Notes: generated by a model from the sequence alone, not told the origin. DNA of 64,000 nucleotides from Prorocentrum cordatum (GCA_963575745.1 CAUYUJ010004313.1:288795-352794), one strand, 5' to 3'. Numbered from the stretch's first letter, positions 51,600 to 62,214 are shown. Translations and numbers: made by a program.

Positions 51600-51865
51600 T
51601 GAATCCGACAAAGCCCAATCATGTTTACCACGCCAGTGATTCCGTCAAGCCCTGTGAACAACATCGATATGAGGACGTTATCTCATTAACCATGATAGTG
51701 ATGAAAGAGGACACCTATTGTCAACTGCGAAGCACCCGCGAGCCAAGCATCGCGGCTTGCCTGCAAACCTGCAGACCCAGCCAGAGAAGTTGAAATCCGC
51801 CCATCCACGCCTCGAGCCGGGATTGGCGATGGGCACGGCACGGCAGCGCGAGGGATCGGGAGCTC
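51600..51865. repeat. Block shared with 58184-58425
   Basis: CTGAATCCGACAAAGCCCAAT, CACGCCAGTGATTCCGTCAA, AGCACCCGCGAGCCAAGCAT and CGCCTCGAGCCGGGATTGGC each have a close counterpart in the same order and orientation at 58.2-58.4 kb. Confidence 0.75.
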
Positions 51866-53743
51866 TGGGTACCGAACTCCTGCTCAACACTCCGCCAGGG
51901 CGACCGCCGATCGCAACATCGATCGGGAAAGGCGCCGGGCGAGCGCCACCGCCGCTGCAGAGCTCGATGAAAATCGCCTGCTGCGAACCGATCTGGGCTC
52001 GCAGCTTCTGGATCTGATCTGGCACTCGGCGACCCCTCCATGCATGTCGCGCTGCGCCTGTCACTCGAAAGAGGCTGGGCGATCTCGCCCGCCGCCCTGA
52101 CGCGTGCCAGCGCCGCTTCTTGATGGCCTGATTCGCGGCTGCTGCGTCGCCTGGATCGGTCTCGCCGAAGGCGCTTTGCAGGGAGAGCTTGATGACGCCG
52201 AACGACTGCCAAGTTGACTTGGCGAGCGCATCGGCCACCCGCGCACGGGAGCGCCGCTGCTGGACCACCGCCTTGCCCTCGCCAGGAGAGCCGCGCAGCG
52301 CCGGCGCCTCGACGGCTGCGCCCCGTTCCTCGGGGCCGAGGTCGGCCGACTGTGACCGCGCCACTCCGTCGCGCGAAACCTCGCGCGCCGTCGCCGACGC
52401 GCCCGGCAGTTACTGGAGAGCGCCCGCGCGGTCGCAAAGGGGCGACATGTTGCGCATCACTTGCGACAGGACCAGGCGCGCCACGCATTATTCTCCCCCT
52501 GCGCCGCCAGCTTCCTGAACTTCGGCAGACAGGCTCGGGCGGGGACTGGTCGCAACTTTCTGGCCCCCCCGTCGAAGACCGCGAACTCCGCCGCCTCGCT
52601 GCGCGCGGCCTCCGTCGCAGCGGCGGCCGTCAAATGGCCGCCCTGGGGATGGCCGCCAGGAGCAGCGTCGCGCCATGCATGCAGGGCCAGGTTGTCGATG
52701 GGCGCGTCGATAAGTCTGCGCCCCCACGCGCTTGCGCTGCCAGGTCAGCTGTTCTGGAGAGCGCGGCCCCCACGCCCGTCGCCAGCCATCCACGCCGCGG
52801 GCGCGGACGCAGAGAGCCATCCACGCCATCTGCGCCGCTCGCGAGCCGCCCGCGCCGCGGGCGCGGCCTGCGCCCGCCCACCTACGCACCGCTTATATTG
52901 CTCGGCGACTCGAGCAGGGCCGCGCCAGCCCCCTTTCCTGCCCAATCGCGCCGGAAGTAGACCAGGCCATCTGGGCCCCAGGCCTGGTAGACGCGGTGGC
53001 GGGCCTGTCCTGCGCGGCGCCCCCTGTCGGCGCAGATGCGCTCCAAGCAGCTTTTCCCGGCTTGGAGACGACGTTTTTCCCGCGCCTTTCGGGCGCCCCC
53101 GTCGCAAGAGCAAGCGGGTTGTCTGGCGCGGGGGCGCCCGCGACTCCCATCGCGTGCTCGGGCGCCGAAGGGCCCCCGACACGACGTTGCCCGCGCAGTC
53201 AATCGCGGCCGCGGCCCAGGCGATTGGCTCCCCCATGAAAAGCCCCGGCCCGAGGGTCGCGAGCTCCGTCATCGGCCTCTCGACGACCTGGGCCCCCCGC
53301 TCAACCTCCCCCGCCGGCCGGCGCGCCTAGCGGGGGGCGACCCGCGACTCGACGCCGCGGTCGGGGGCCCACTTTGCCGCCGCGCGCGCGAGATGGCAAC
53401 CTTCGGGGTCGAGTCGGAGAAGGCCGGGCATCCGGCGGCGACTGCGCTGGGGCCCCCAGGCACTGCCCGCGGCAGCGGCCGATCTGCCGGCGACCCCGTC
53501 GCCCTTGAGCCCGCGGCAGAACCGCGCTCGCAAGAGCGAAGCCCTCGCCCGCGCCCAGAGCCACGATGCGCAAGGCCCCGGCGCAAACCAACTACTCGCG
53601 GCCATCCCATGCCGAGAGGCAGAAAGCATTTTCACGTCTGGGGCCATTCCCGCAGCCTCCAGTCGCTTCTGGACGCGGCACCCGCGGCGTTGGCCCTGCA
53701 GAGCCACGCGCGGCGCGGGCGCAGCAGCTTCCGACGCCTTCAG

Positions 53744-53808
53744 AATCGCGTAAAGCATATTGTTGTCAAGGCGCCGAATCGCGTAAAGCATATTGTTGTC
53801 AGGGCCCC
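53744..53808. repeat. 33-bp tandem duplication
   Basis: GAATCGCGTAAAGCATATTG followed by TTGTCA(A/G)GG occurs twice in tandem. It keeps the reading frame on both strands. Confidence 0.9.
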
Positions 53809-54929
53809 CGTAATTGCCATGGGGTCGGGGCAATCTCTGTTCGATCTCACGCTGCCCCTTCCGGGCCGCGTCTATCCCGATCGCGCCCTCGCCCTCTACG
53901 TCGGGCCCACCCAACGCGGCCGAATCGTCGAGGTCCTTTCCAACCTGAGAATCCGCGCCCTCGGGGCTCTGATCCAATGCGGCTACGACTTCCATCCCAC
54001 GATACTGAGCGCATTCGATATTCGGCATGGCGCGGTTGACCCGCGGCCAGCTCACGGCCGGCGGGCAGTGCGCCGTCTGGGGCGCCACCCGCCCACCCGC
54101 GATGGCGCGGTGCACGCGCGGTTGCCTCTGGGCCTAAGTTCGAGCAGCGCAAGCCAGACTTAGTTCCAAAGTCGGGGCCCTTCGAACAAATCCGCCAGGC
54201 CTTCTCCATCAACGACCCTGACTGTGGCTCGCGTAGGCCGCGGGAAAAATCGTGAACGATCGCCTCGTGCATCACGTCGCGCATCTGCACGATGACGGGA
54301 GACCGTGCCCAGCGCCGACAGTCCCATGGCTACTCCACGTTTGCGTGGCGATCGGGCATCTTCGCGGCCCCCTCGAGTGTCCGGCACCCCCGCTGCGTCT
54401 GCCGAGCCTTGCCTACCTCGCCCAGGCACTGCCGCCGCGGGGCCCCGCCCTTCTGGCTGAGGCCCCAAAGCGGGCAGTCCGCCGCGCGGTGCGGGCCGCG
54501 GGCGAGTCTGCGAGGCCGTGCGCGGCGAAGTAGGCAAGTGGGCCGCGGTTTGCCCGACGCCAGCGGCCGCCGCCACGTCGAAACCGCTGCAGAGGCCGCT
54601 TCCAGCGAGGCCCCTTCCCAGGCAGCCCCACGCCCCCCCCCCGGCGACGCAAACGATGATTGGGAGATGTCCCCTCTCAGAGCTACCACTGGGGGGGGGG
54701 CATCCCTAGCGCGGGGCGAGGCAGCAATCGCAAGTGGCGCTGGCCTCCTCGGACTGCCCCCCCATTGAAACCAGGCCCATTTTGGTGGCGCTAGCCATGC
54801 CGTCCGCCCTCGTAGACAAGAAAAAAGGCACCTCACTCAACCGCGTGACCATCGCCGAATGCAAATAGGCATTACTCACTGCGTGGAGCTCCCCATATGT
54901 GCATCTCATGTTTTCTGTCATGCCGTGGC

Positions 54930-55145
54930 GAGCGTCTGTTCATGAGCGGTCGACTACAATAGCGCGTCCACGTGGGCGACAGGGCCGACGAAGACGAGTG
55001 ACCCCTAATGCGAGTGATTGCGCATGAGTCTGAGTGAGCTTTGAGTACGGTTGAATGCGAGCCTCTTCCTCTTCATCCCCCCTCCTCAGCTGCCAGGCCT
55101 TCCCCTTGTCAGCCCGTGGTAGCTTTGGAGCTTTCCATATGTGCA
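54930..55145. other. No recognised gene
   Basis: Short spacer before the repeats; GCGAGTGATTGCGCATGAGT and related words repeat loosely. Confidence 0.35.
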
Positions 55146-55217
55146 TATGTTTTAAGATAGTTGGCAGTGGGATATGTAAGATATGTTTTAGGATAGTTGG
55201 CAGTGGGATATGTAAGG
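55146..55217. repeat. 36-bp tandem duplication, then (TCC)n
   Basis: ATATGTTTTAAGATAGTTGG and its next copy (with one change) form two 36-bp units; a TCC tract follows at 55228-55285. Confidence 0.92.
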
Positions 55218-55344
55218 CGTCGCCCAGTCCTCCTCCTCCTCCTCCTCCTCCTCCTCCTCCCCCTCCTTCTCCTCTTCCTCCCCCTCTTCCTCCTCAACCC
55301 TGGTTCCCCAGGGCGCGTTTCACCACTTTTGGAGGCGCAGCCCC

Positions 55345-56390
55345 GCCGGCGATGTTGGGCATGAAAACGAGCAAACCGCCTGAGACATCCCCACAAAATG
55401 GCCGCGAACGAGCCCGTGCAAACACCCCTGGCGGCTCCCCTTAGGGGTGCTGAAACCAGCGCCCCGCCTGAGACATCCTCACAATCTGCTCCAAGCGAAG
55501 GATGTTGGGCCCAGAAACAAGCAAACCGCCTGAGACATCCCCACAAAATGGCCGCGAACGAGCCCGTGCAACCACCCCTGGCGGCTCCCCTTAGGGGTGC
55601 TGAAACCAGCGCCCCGCCTGAGACATCCTCACAATCTGCTCTCCAAGCGAAGGATGTTGGGCCCAGAAACAAGCAAACCGCCTGAGACATCCCCACAAAA
55701 TGGCCGCGAACGAGCCCGTGCAACCACCCCTGGCGGCTCCCCTTAGGGGTGCTGAAACCAGCGCCCCGCCTGAGACATCCTCACAATCTGCTCTCCAAGC
55801 GAAGGATGTTGGGCCCAGAAACAAGCAAACCGCCTGAGACATCCCCACAAAATGGCCGCGAACGAGCCCGTGCAAACCACCCCTGGCGGCTCCCCTTAGG
55901 GGTGCTGAAACCAGCGCCCCGCCTGAGACATCCTCACAATCTGCTCTCCAAGCGAAGGATGTTGAGCCCAGAAACAAGCAAACCGCCTGAGACATCCCCA
56001 CAAAATGGCAACGAACGAGCCCGTGCAAACACCCCTGGCGGCTCCCCTTAGGGGTGCTGAAACCAGCGCCCCGCCTGAGACATCCTCACAATCTGCTCTC
56101 CAAGCGAAGGATGTTGAGCCCAGAAACAAGCAAACCGCCTGAAACATCCCCACAAAATGGCCGCGAACGAGCCCGTGCAAACACCCCTGGCGGCTCCCCT
56201 TAGGGGTGTTGAAACCAGCGTCCCGCCTGAGACATCCTCACAATCTGCTCTCCAAGCGAAGGATGTTGAGCCCAGAAACAAGCAAACCGCCTGAGACATC
56301 CCCACAAAATGGCCGCGAACGAGCCCGTGCAAACACCACTGGCAGCTCCCCTTAGGGGTGCTGACACCAGCGCCCCGCTTGAGACATCTG
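55345..56390. repeat. 152-bp satellite, seven copies
   Basis: GATGTTGGGCCCAGAAACAA starts units near 55351, 55501, 55653, 55805, 55958, 56110 and 56262. Each unit contains CGCCTGAGACATCC twice, about 95 bp apart, showing an older half-unit duplication. Copies differ by a few single-base changes and a CA/CAA indel. Confidence 0.95.
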
Positions 56391-56752
56391 AGTATGAGTA
56401 TGCCTGAGTATGAGTAAGTCTGTGTATGAGTAAGTCTGTGTATGAGTAAGTCTGGGTATGAGTAGGTCTGTGTATGAAGAAGTCTGTGTGTGTACGTCTG
56501 GGTATGAGTAAGTCTGAGTATGACTAATACTGTGTATGAGTAAGTCTGGGTATGAGTGAGTCTGTGCATGAGTACGTCTGGGTGTGAATAAGTCTGTGTA
56601 TGAGTAAGTCTGTGTATGAGTATGTCTGAGTATGAGTAAGTCTGAGTATGAGTAGGTCTGAGTATGAGTAAGTCTGAGTATGAGTGAGTCTGTGTATGAG
56701 TAGGTCTGAATATGAGCAAGTCTGAGTATGAGTAAATCCGACAGGAGGGGAG
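56391..56752. repeat. 16-bp minisatellite AGTATGAGTAAGTCTG
   Basis: About 22 units with AAG/AGG and GAG/GTG/GGG variation, some shortened to 13 bp. It directly abuts the 152-bp satellite. Minus-strand Thr-His-Thr-Gln frames are artefacts. Confidence 0.95.
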
Positions 56753-56889
56753 GAGGAAAGAGGAGGAGGGAGAAGGAGAGGGAGTAGGAGGCGTCCAAGT
56801 AATAACAAGAACCCCATCTTAGGATATGGGGAAAACTCGCTGTGGCTCTCGAACTCCGCCCGGTGAAGGTCCAGGATCCCGCGCAAGAT

Positions 56890-58262
56890 GTCATCGATGC
56901 TCTCGGCTCTGCCTGAATCTCCTGGTTGCCCCGATGCCGAGCGCCGCCCAGATCCCGTCGCGTTCCAGGACGTATGCGTGCTCATCGAGTGCGGGCACGA
57001 TGAAGTCATTGTGCGTCCAGCCGTTGTTCCCCCGATCGGTCCCCGTGTTCCGCAGTCGGCAATGCACCGCGCGATGTCCGCGCTTGTGGCAGGCGGTGCA
57101 CTTCATCATGGACAGACCCCTGGAGCCCTCAAAGCGCGCCCTGCCGCCAGAACGCCCACGTCCCCAGCCATGGTCACGCTCTCGTGATCCGCCGCGCGCA
57201 GCAGCAGGAGGTCCCGATTGGCGCGGATTTGCCCCATCGCCCTCGTAGGCACGACCGAGCAGTAGTCCCTGGAATCTCGTAGCCGGCTCATCAAGTCTCA
57301 CGCCTCCTTGAAACTCTGGCCCGCCTGTCGGCACTGTGCGAAACCCTCGTTGTCCGCTTCGTGGACGTCAGCTGTCCCTTCAGAATGACCTTCCTCGTCT
57401 GCCAAAACGATCAGGTGTTCGGCCATTCCTGACATCTCACCATCTGATCCACCAGCCTCGTAGTCGTCGTCGATACGATGAATGGCTCAGTCCAGTTTGT
57501 GTTAATGTCGAGTTCGGACAGAGCCTGCGCGGGGAATCTGGTCAGCAGGGTCTTGTAGGTCTTCGCGAAGTAGTCGTAGCCACCTGCGGCGGCGGTCAAT
57601 TTTCGAAGCGCTACTGGCGTTACCCGAAACATCCCTTGGAACCACCACGTTCTGAGTGGTTTCACGATCGCCAACTTGACACCGTTGTCGATGGCCTGGA
57701 GTTGGGTCAGCAACTCGCGTTCGTTGCTTTCGAAGCGGGCCGCCCAATATTGAAACGTCTACCCTGCATTCCGGCCTCAGAAAGAACTTTTCGGCCACCA
57801 GGCCCGTGTCGTTGAGGCTCGTGTCGTCGAGCTTGCCCGGTACATAGCTATTCGAACACATTGTCCCATCCACTGGGCGCCAGGTCCTTGCCGATCTCGT
57901 CCACCTCGAGGATGGACGGACAACTCTCGACTGATGTCCGAACTCGTGGCACCGGCGCTCCCACCGACTGGTCACGTAGCGATCCACCATTTTGATGCTT
58001 TGCGTGAATATGACAACTTTTCACGTATGTCCGCCTCACCTTTCCACGTGGGTACATCCATCCAAGATGTGCCTGGCGCGGCCGACGAAGCTCCTCTGGC
58101 AAACGTCATTCTGTCGACAGCCGCCGTCGGAGAGAGTCTGATGGAAGCCCGCGGTGCAGATACCACAGGCACCGCTACCAATCTGACTCCCACGAAGCCC
58201 AATAAAGTGGTCTATCACGCTGGTGATGTCGTCAAAGTCTGTGGACATATCCATACGCGGAA
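56890..58262 (-). pseudogene. Degenerate Gag-like gene with CCHC zinc knuckle
   Basis: Gag packages retroelement RNA. On the minus strand successive frames read PTWKGEADIREKLSYSRKAS (about 58050-57990, similar to the start of the capsid-like region of Ty1/copia- or Ty3-type Gag), LRTWWFQGMFRVTPVALRKL (about 57660-57600), and a final frame (57334-56891) with KCTACHKRGHRAVHC, a perfect C-X2-C-X4-H-X4-C knuckle at about 57059-57100. The knuckle is preceded by a Gly/Arg-rich RNA-binding-like stretch, as in many Gag proteins. Frame changes and stops at 57400-57340 and 57750-57850 show decay. No protease, integrase or RT follows; downstream is DNA leading to the minisatellite. A cellular CCHC protein is less likely. 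Confidence 0.58.
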
Positions 58263-58425
58263 GTTATCTCGATAACAGTGACAAAGATGAAGTAAGTCAC
58301 CCTTTGTCAGCACCCGCGAGCCCCGTGTCGCAGCTTGCCTACCTGCAGGCCTAGTCAGAGAGACAGAACACCGCCCACCCGCGCCTCGAGCCGGGATGCG
58401 CGATGGACACGGCAGAGTAGCAGCA
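58184..58425. repeat. Leader block shared with 51600-51865
   Basis: Lies just upstream of the Gag-like frames on the minus strand, so it may be the 5' leader or part of a terminal repeat of this retroelement. No matching second copy flanks the other side of either region. Confidence 0.7.
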
Positions 58426-58429
58426 GGGG

Positions 58430-59074
58430 TCGGAAACTGTTGCTTAACATTCAGACCTGGGGCGCTCCGCGCCCCAGGGCTGAAGTGTTGGGACCGCCCC
58501 GGGCTACTCGGGGGGACTGTTCAGGCCAGCTGGGACTGCTGGGGCTGGAGGGCCTGTTATGGCCAGCGGGGACTACTTGGTAATCCTCAGACCGTGTGCT
58601 AGCGCCAACGGGTGCTCGTCCGCCGAGGCCCCTCGACACGATCTAGGTCACGCAACGAGGGCCGACGCGGGCTGCGCGCGATATCACTATCAGTGAAACC
58701 GTCTGGGGTAATCACACGCTGGGCTAACATACGTTCTGAGGAACATCAATCTCAATCCGGGCGGATTTCGTCGATTTCGGCTCTAGGGGTCCGTTATGGG
58801 CCCCCTGGGCCCTCAAAATGCATCTGGGACGAAAAGGTCCTCCCCAGGGGAGGGGTGGGAACATCTCCTGAGCATTTTCTCAGGGTGGAGGGCTCAAAGA
58901 GAAACCCATATGGGCTTTTGCACCTCGAAAATCAACCCGTCTTGTGATTCACCTTTTGCAGGTTCAAGCCTCCGAAATCCATCGAAACGGCATTTCAGAC
59001 TTCCCCCTTTGCCCTCCACCCGAAGAACGTGCTCGGATCTCTGCGCCGCGAATTGAGAAAAACTAATCTGATTT
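58430..59074. other. No recognised gene; part of a dispersed repeat
   Basis: CAGCTGGGACTGCTGGGGCT and GGACTACTTGG-type words repeat loosely at 58470-58580. ATCTGGGACGAAAAGG at 58826 matches 21679. Confidence 0.4.
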
Positions 59075-59076
59075 CA

Positions 59077-59207
59077 GAGTACCGATGCCGCTGCTCGCCC
59101 TGGGGAGCCCTCGCCACCATGGCTGGGTTCTCTTCGAACCCCCCGCCCGACCGCAACCAAAAAAGAGAGGTCTGTGGAGAAGCGGTGCCGGTATCTTTTG
59201 GTCTCCC
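59077..59207. mobile_element. GRE-3 element, copy 4
   Basis: AGTACCGATGCCGCTGCTCG at the left and the inverse AGCGGTGCCGGTATCTTTTG at the right; the core is shortened (TCGCCACCATGGCTGGG) relative to other copies. Confidence 0.65.
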
Positions 59208-59243
59208 CGGCTCCCGGCTCGGCCACCTCCGCAGCGCCTCTAA

Positions 59244-59490
59244 GAGGCCTCTTAGATGGGGTCCGAATAGATAGGGTCGAAGGATCGCGCCGCATCGCCC
59301 ATGCATCGCGTCATCGGCGATGCATCGGCGATGCATCGGCGATGCACTGGCGACGCATCGGCGACGTCGCGACGCATGGGCGACGTCAGCGTGAAGCAAA
59401 TCGGGCTCCGCATCGAGCTGCATCGGCGAGGCATCGGCGCTGCGGCGCGATCCTCCGACCCCATCTGCTCCGACCCCATCTGGGAGGCCT
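59244..59490. mobile_element. GRE-5 element, copy 2
   Basis: AGGCCTCTTAGATGGGGTCC with GAAGGATCGCGCCGCATCGC at the left; GCTGCGGCGCGATCCTCC and CCCCATCTGGGAGGCCT at the right, inverted over about 55 bp. Core of GGCGATGCATC units. Confidence 0.82.
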
Positions 59491-59605
59491 AGCGCCTCGC
59501 AGGACGAAGCCACAGCACGAGGACCGAGCCGGGCCCGCACAGAGCCGGGGGATATCTTCTCCGACATCCGGCCTGCTCTGGAAGAGGCGCGTCGAGGCGA
59601 GCGTC

Positions 59606-59765
59606 CTCCTCCTCCTCCTCCTCTTCCTCTTTCTCCTCCTCCTCCTCCTGGCGCGTCGAGGCGAGCGCCGCGGCCGTCCCGCAGAGCGCTCCAGAGCGCC
59701 CTGCATTGGGAGCGTGCCCGAGCGCGCTGCCCTGAGATCCGGAGTCACGAGCAGAGCGCAACATC
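59606..59765 (-). CDS. (TCC)n tract and possible exon
   Basis: 59606-59650 is (TCC)n with CTCTTTCTCC; on its minus-strand 5' side, 59755-59660 reads TPDLRAARSGTLPMQGALER then Arg-rich. The position next to a TCC tract and a GRE-11 element mirrors other exons, but the evidence is slight. Confidence 0.3.
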
Positions 59766-59772
59766 GTGGATG

Positions 59773-59935
59773 AAGGGGCCCTGGACCACACAAGTAAATA
59801 CATACTAAAAAACTGGATTCCCATATTTCCCCATGTTTCCTGGGTTTTCGTCTTCCCCCCCATTTCCCATCTTTTCCGATATTTTCCTGAGGGATCGACG
59901 ATGCATTGTGTCTGTGTGTTTTTCCCCTCTGGAAT
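59773..59935. mobile_element. GRE-11 element, copy 3
   Basis: AAGGGGCCCTGGACCACACA at the left, TTCCCATATTTCCCCATGTT in the middle, and GGGATCGACGATGCATTGTG with TCTGTGTGTTTTTCCCCTC at the right. Confidence 0.75.
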
Positions 59936-60230
59936 CGTGGACAATCACGGCTGGAGCCCCAGGACCTGTCTTTCTGCGGCGCTCTTCGAGCACAATCGAT
60001 ATGTGATGGACCTCGGGCCACAACAGTCACGCTGAGTCTCTGCAGTGGAGTACCAGGATTGGTGTTTGACAATATTTAAGATTCTCAGATGGTTATCTTC
60101 CGATGTCGCACTTCCCGCACCGAACAGAAGTTCTTGCAAGGACCCCTACGAAGAAAAAACTTGGAGGGGGCGTTCGTTGCAACATCGTCGATGCGATTTG
60201 GGTTTACACTGGTCCTCCTCCTCCTCCTCC
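59936..60230. other. No confidently recognised gene
   Basis: Ordinary sequence with short frames; GAAGTTCTTGCAAGGACCCC has no partner in the window. Confidence 0.35.
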
Positions 60231-60376
60231 TCCTCCTCCCTCCCTCCTCCTCCTCCTCATCCTCATCCTCATCCTCATCCTCATCCTCATCCTCATCCTC
60301 ATCCTCATCCTCATCCTCATCCTCATCCTCATCCTCATCCTCATCCTCATCCTCATCATCCTCATCCTCATCCTCC

Positions 60377-60440
<64 letters not shown>
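60231..60440. repeat. (CCTCAT)n and (ATC)n microsatellites
   Basis: (TCC)n at 60215-60258, (CCTCAT)n at 60259-60375, then (ATC)n at 60380-60440. The three motifs differ by single substitutions, suggesting a shared origin. Confidence 0.96.
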
Positions 60441-60604
60441 TATGATCCTCCTTCCCCGGAACGTCCGGCTTTCGGGTCATAATGCGACTCCCTTGCGGCC
60501 GTTCGAGACGAACCAGGCGCCCCTGAACAGCCTCGACGAGGCGCACCCGATGGAATCGCCGAGAACCATGTTGCAGCGAACAAGCGCGAAAACCTGTGAC
60601 TTAT

Positions 60605-60745
60605 CCCGATCCTCGCGGATTTCTCGGATCGACGCTGGACTCCTCCCCTACCTGGCGCGCGGAGCGCGCCGGGGGCGGCGCCAGAGGCGCCGCCAGGGGG
60701 GCCCCAGTGCCGATGCAAGAAACCCGCGCGGAACTCCGACAGTTC
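60605..60745 (-). mobile_element. GRE-1 element, copy 8
   Basis: CGATCCTCGCGGATTTCTCG with GATCGACGCTGGACTCC at the left; GCCCCAGTGCCGATGCAAGA and AACCCGCGCGGAACTCCGAC at the right. Core GGCGGCGCCAGAGGCGCCGCC is a near-perfect palindrome. Confidence 0.75.
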
Positions 60746-61138
60746 ATGTGTGTGGTGTATGCCGTCGTTCCTTATTCGATGGATCTCAGGGTGGAACGGC
60801 TTATCCTGATCCGATCGCCCCGCAAATATGCCTTCCCCTACTGGCCCCGCAACTGGCCGACGTCATCATGTCTTCACTGCGCGGACCCCCAAAGGCCTTG
60901 CCACGGACCAGTTTTTCGTCCTGGATGTTTGTGTTCCTATTTTTATTGTTTTGTATTACTATGTCTTAATTTGCTTTCGTCCTGGATCATGTTTTGCCGG
61001 TCCACAGGCCCAGTGGGGGCCCCTGGAGAGCCAAAAATTCAAGGAGCAGGCGATGACAGAAACCTAAGAACTCGGAGGTCCGAGAGGATGATGAAGAAAC
61101 AGCGATAAGCATCCTGCCATGTTTCTTCTGTGAGCCGA
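60746..61138. other. No recognised gene
   Basis: Open frames with unremarkable composition. A+T-rich patch at 60930-60975. Confidence 0.4.
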
Positions 61139-61312
61139 GGGGGCCCGGGCTTCCCCATCCGGATGGGCCTGCTTCCCACCACCACCACAAGTTGGAGGGG
61201 GGAGGGGGCCATCCTCCCCCTCTTCTCCTTCCTCCTCCTCACCCCTCCCCCTCCTTCCCCCCTCCAACTCATGGGGGTGGTGGTGGGCAACCGGCCCATC
61301 GCATCCCGTGGC
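61139..61312 (-). mobile_element. Inverted-repeat element with about 65-bp termini
   Basis: Left arm carries TCCGGATGGGCCTGCTTCCC, ACCACCACCAC and AGTTGGAGGGGGGA; the right arm holds TCCCCCCTCCAACTCATGGG, GTGGTGGTGGGCAACCGGCC and CATCGCATCC, inverted. It lies immediately 3' (minus strand) of an exon, so it may be intronic. Confidence 0.72.
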
Positions 61313-61478
61313 CCCGCAGCGATGCCTCCAGCAGCAGCGCCAGCAGTCGCAGCGCCTCCTCGGGCACGGCAGGGCCCGCCGCCGCCGCGCCAGCGGCGGA
61401 GAGCGCGGCCGAGGCCCGCAGCGCGGCGCCGCGGAGCAGGAAGTCCGCGGCCTTCGCCCCGCCTCGGGTACGGCAAGT
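61313..61478 (-). CDS. Helical exon, HEAT/ARM-like
   Basis: Minus strand reads GGAKAADFLLRGAALRASAA, then LSAAGAAAAGPAVPEEALRL and LALLLEASL. Ala/Leu periodicity fits antiparallel helix repeats resembling the N-terminal part of the U-box gene, but there is no sequence-specific motif. It is bordered by an inverted-repeat element on one side and a hairpin cluster on the other. Confidence 0.45.
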
Positions 61479-61780
61479 TCGTGTCGTGTCGACTCCGGCC
61501 CTGGTTTCTGACACCGCGGGGATCGTTCAACCTTGAACGATCGGCCGTTTCCGAATCGTCCAAATCGTTCCACATCGAACGATTCTAGGTCGTCCGCGGC
61601 GTTCAAAAATGAACGCCGCTGGCGGGGTCGCCGCCGGTCGACACGACATGAACCTACCGGTAGGTTCGTGCGGCGTCGGCGCGCGCAAAGGTTTTTGACA
61701 CCGCGTCGATCGTTCAACCCTGAATCGATCGCGGCCCCGATCGCCCAAGGTTGCATTCTGTCGGGTCCAATGGCATTACC
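61455..61780. repeat. Nested hairpin cluster
   Basis: GTTCGTGTCGTGTCGACTCC (61468) is inverted as GGTCGACACGACATGAAC (61636). Inside are ATCGTTCAACCTTGAACGAT, AATCGTTCCACATCGAACGATT and GCGGCGTTCAAAAATGAACG-CCGC. TTTTTGACACCGCGTCGATC at 61693 repeats 61506, and ACCTACCGGTAGGT is a perfect palindrome. Confidence 0.82.
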
Positions 61781-61889
61781 GCGTCCCGCAGTGCTTCCAC
61801 GTCGCAGGATGCAACCTCACACGCCTTCGCTTAACGGGCGAAGAACGGTGTAAAATAAACTTTTCCGCTGAAGGGGGCGCCTGTCCCAG

Positions 61890-61950
61890 GGCGGCTGGAA
61901 AGTTTATACCCTTCCGGTGGCACCGTAAGGGTATAAACTTTCCAGCCGCC
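61890..61950. repeat. Perfect palindrome, 24-bp arms
   Basis: Arms 61890-61913 and 61927-61950 (GGCGGCTGGAAAGTTTATAC-CCTT and exact inverse) surround a 13-bp loop. Imperfect pairing continues outside (CCCAGG). It could act as a terminator-like hairpin, a small RNA precursor or a transposon end. Confidence 0.9.
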
Positions 61951-62017
61951 CAGGGGCAAGTGTCTCCGAGTCGCCGCGCATGGATCTGGCTGGTCCTGGC
62001 CGATGCTGGTGGACAGA

Positions 62018-62090
62018 ACTTCATCGAATCGAATCGGAATCGCGGCCAAAACCCGTGAATCGAATCGCATCGAATCGAACCGTAGGCGGC
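62018..62090. repeat. (ATCGA) pentamer repeat
   Basis: ATCGAATCGAATCGG and GAATCGAATCGCATCGAATC, giving about eight TCGAA units. Confidence 0.82.
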
Positions 62091-62214
62091 CCTCTCAAGG
62101 CCGCCGACGCCCTTGTGGTCGTCACCGTGGCCAGGAGAGGATCGCGCAGGAAGCACAGAGGAAGAGAGCTGAGGAGGACTGGGAAAACAAGTAGGGGGGA
62201 AGAGAGGGCATGCC

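Larger units (their letters stand above)
51300..54925 (-). pseudogene. Degenerate retroelement-like coding region
   Basis: A 3.6-kb stretch without GGA tracts or GRE elements in which protein-like segments follow one another on the minus strand with frequent frame changes. It begins with an ATG at 54921 (MTENMRCTYGELHAVSNAYL ... FFLSTRADGMASA), and continues through 54690-54340, 53270-53200 (TELATLGPGLFMGEPIAWAA), 53060-52890 (VYQAWGPDGLVYFRRDWAGK), 52270-51850 (TWQSFGVIKLSLQSAFGETD) and 51611-51300. No protease, integrase or RT motif was found. It shares a leader block with the gag-bearing region at 58.2 kb (51600-51865 against 58184-58425), which is why a retroelement origin is proposed. 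Confidence 0.4.

Noticed and set aside
56352-56894. Thr/Gln/Ser/Tyr-rich repeat protein on the minus strand
   Set aside because: Direct translation of the 16-bp minisatellite.
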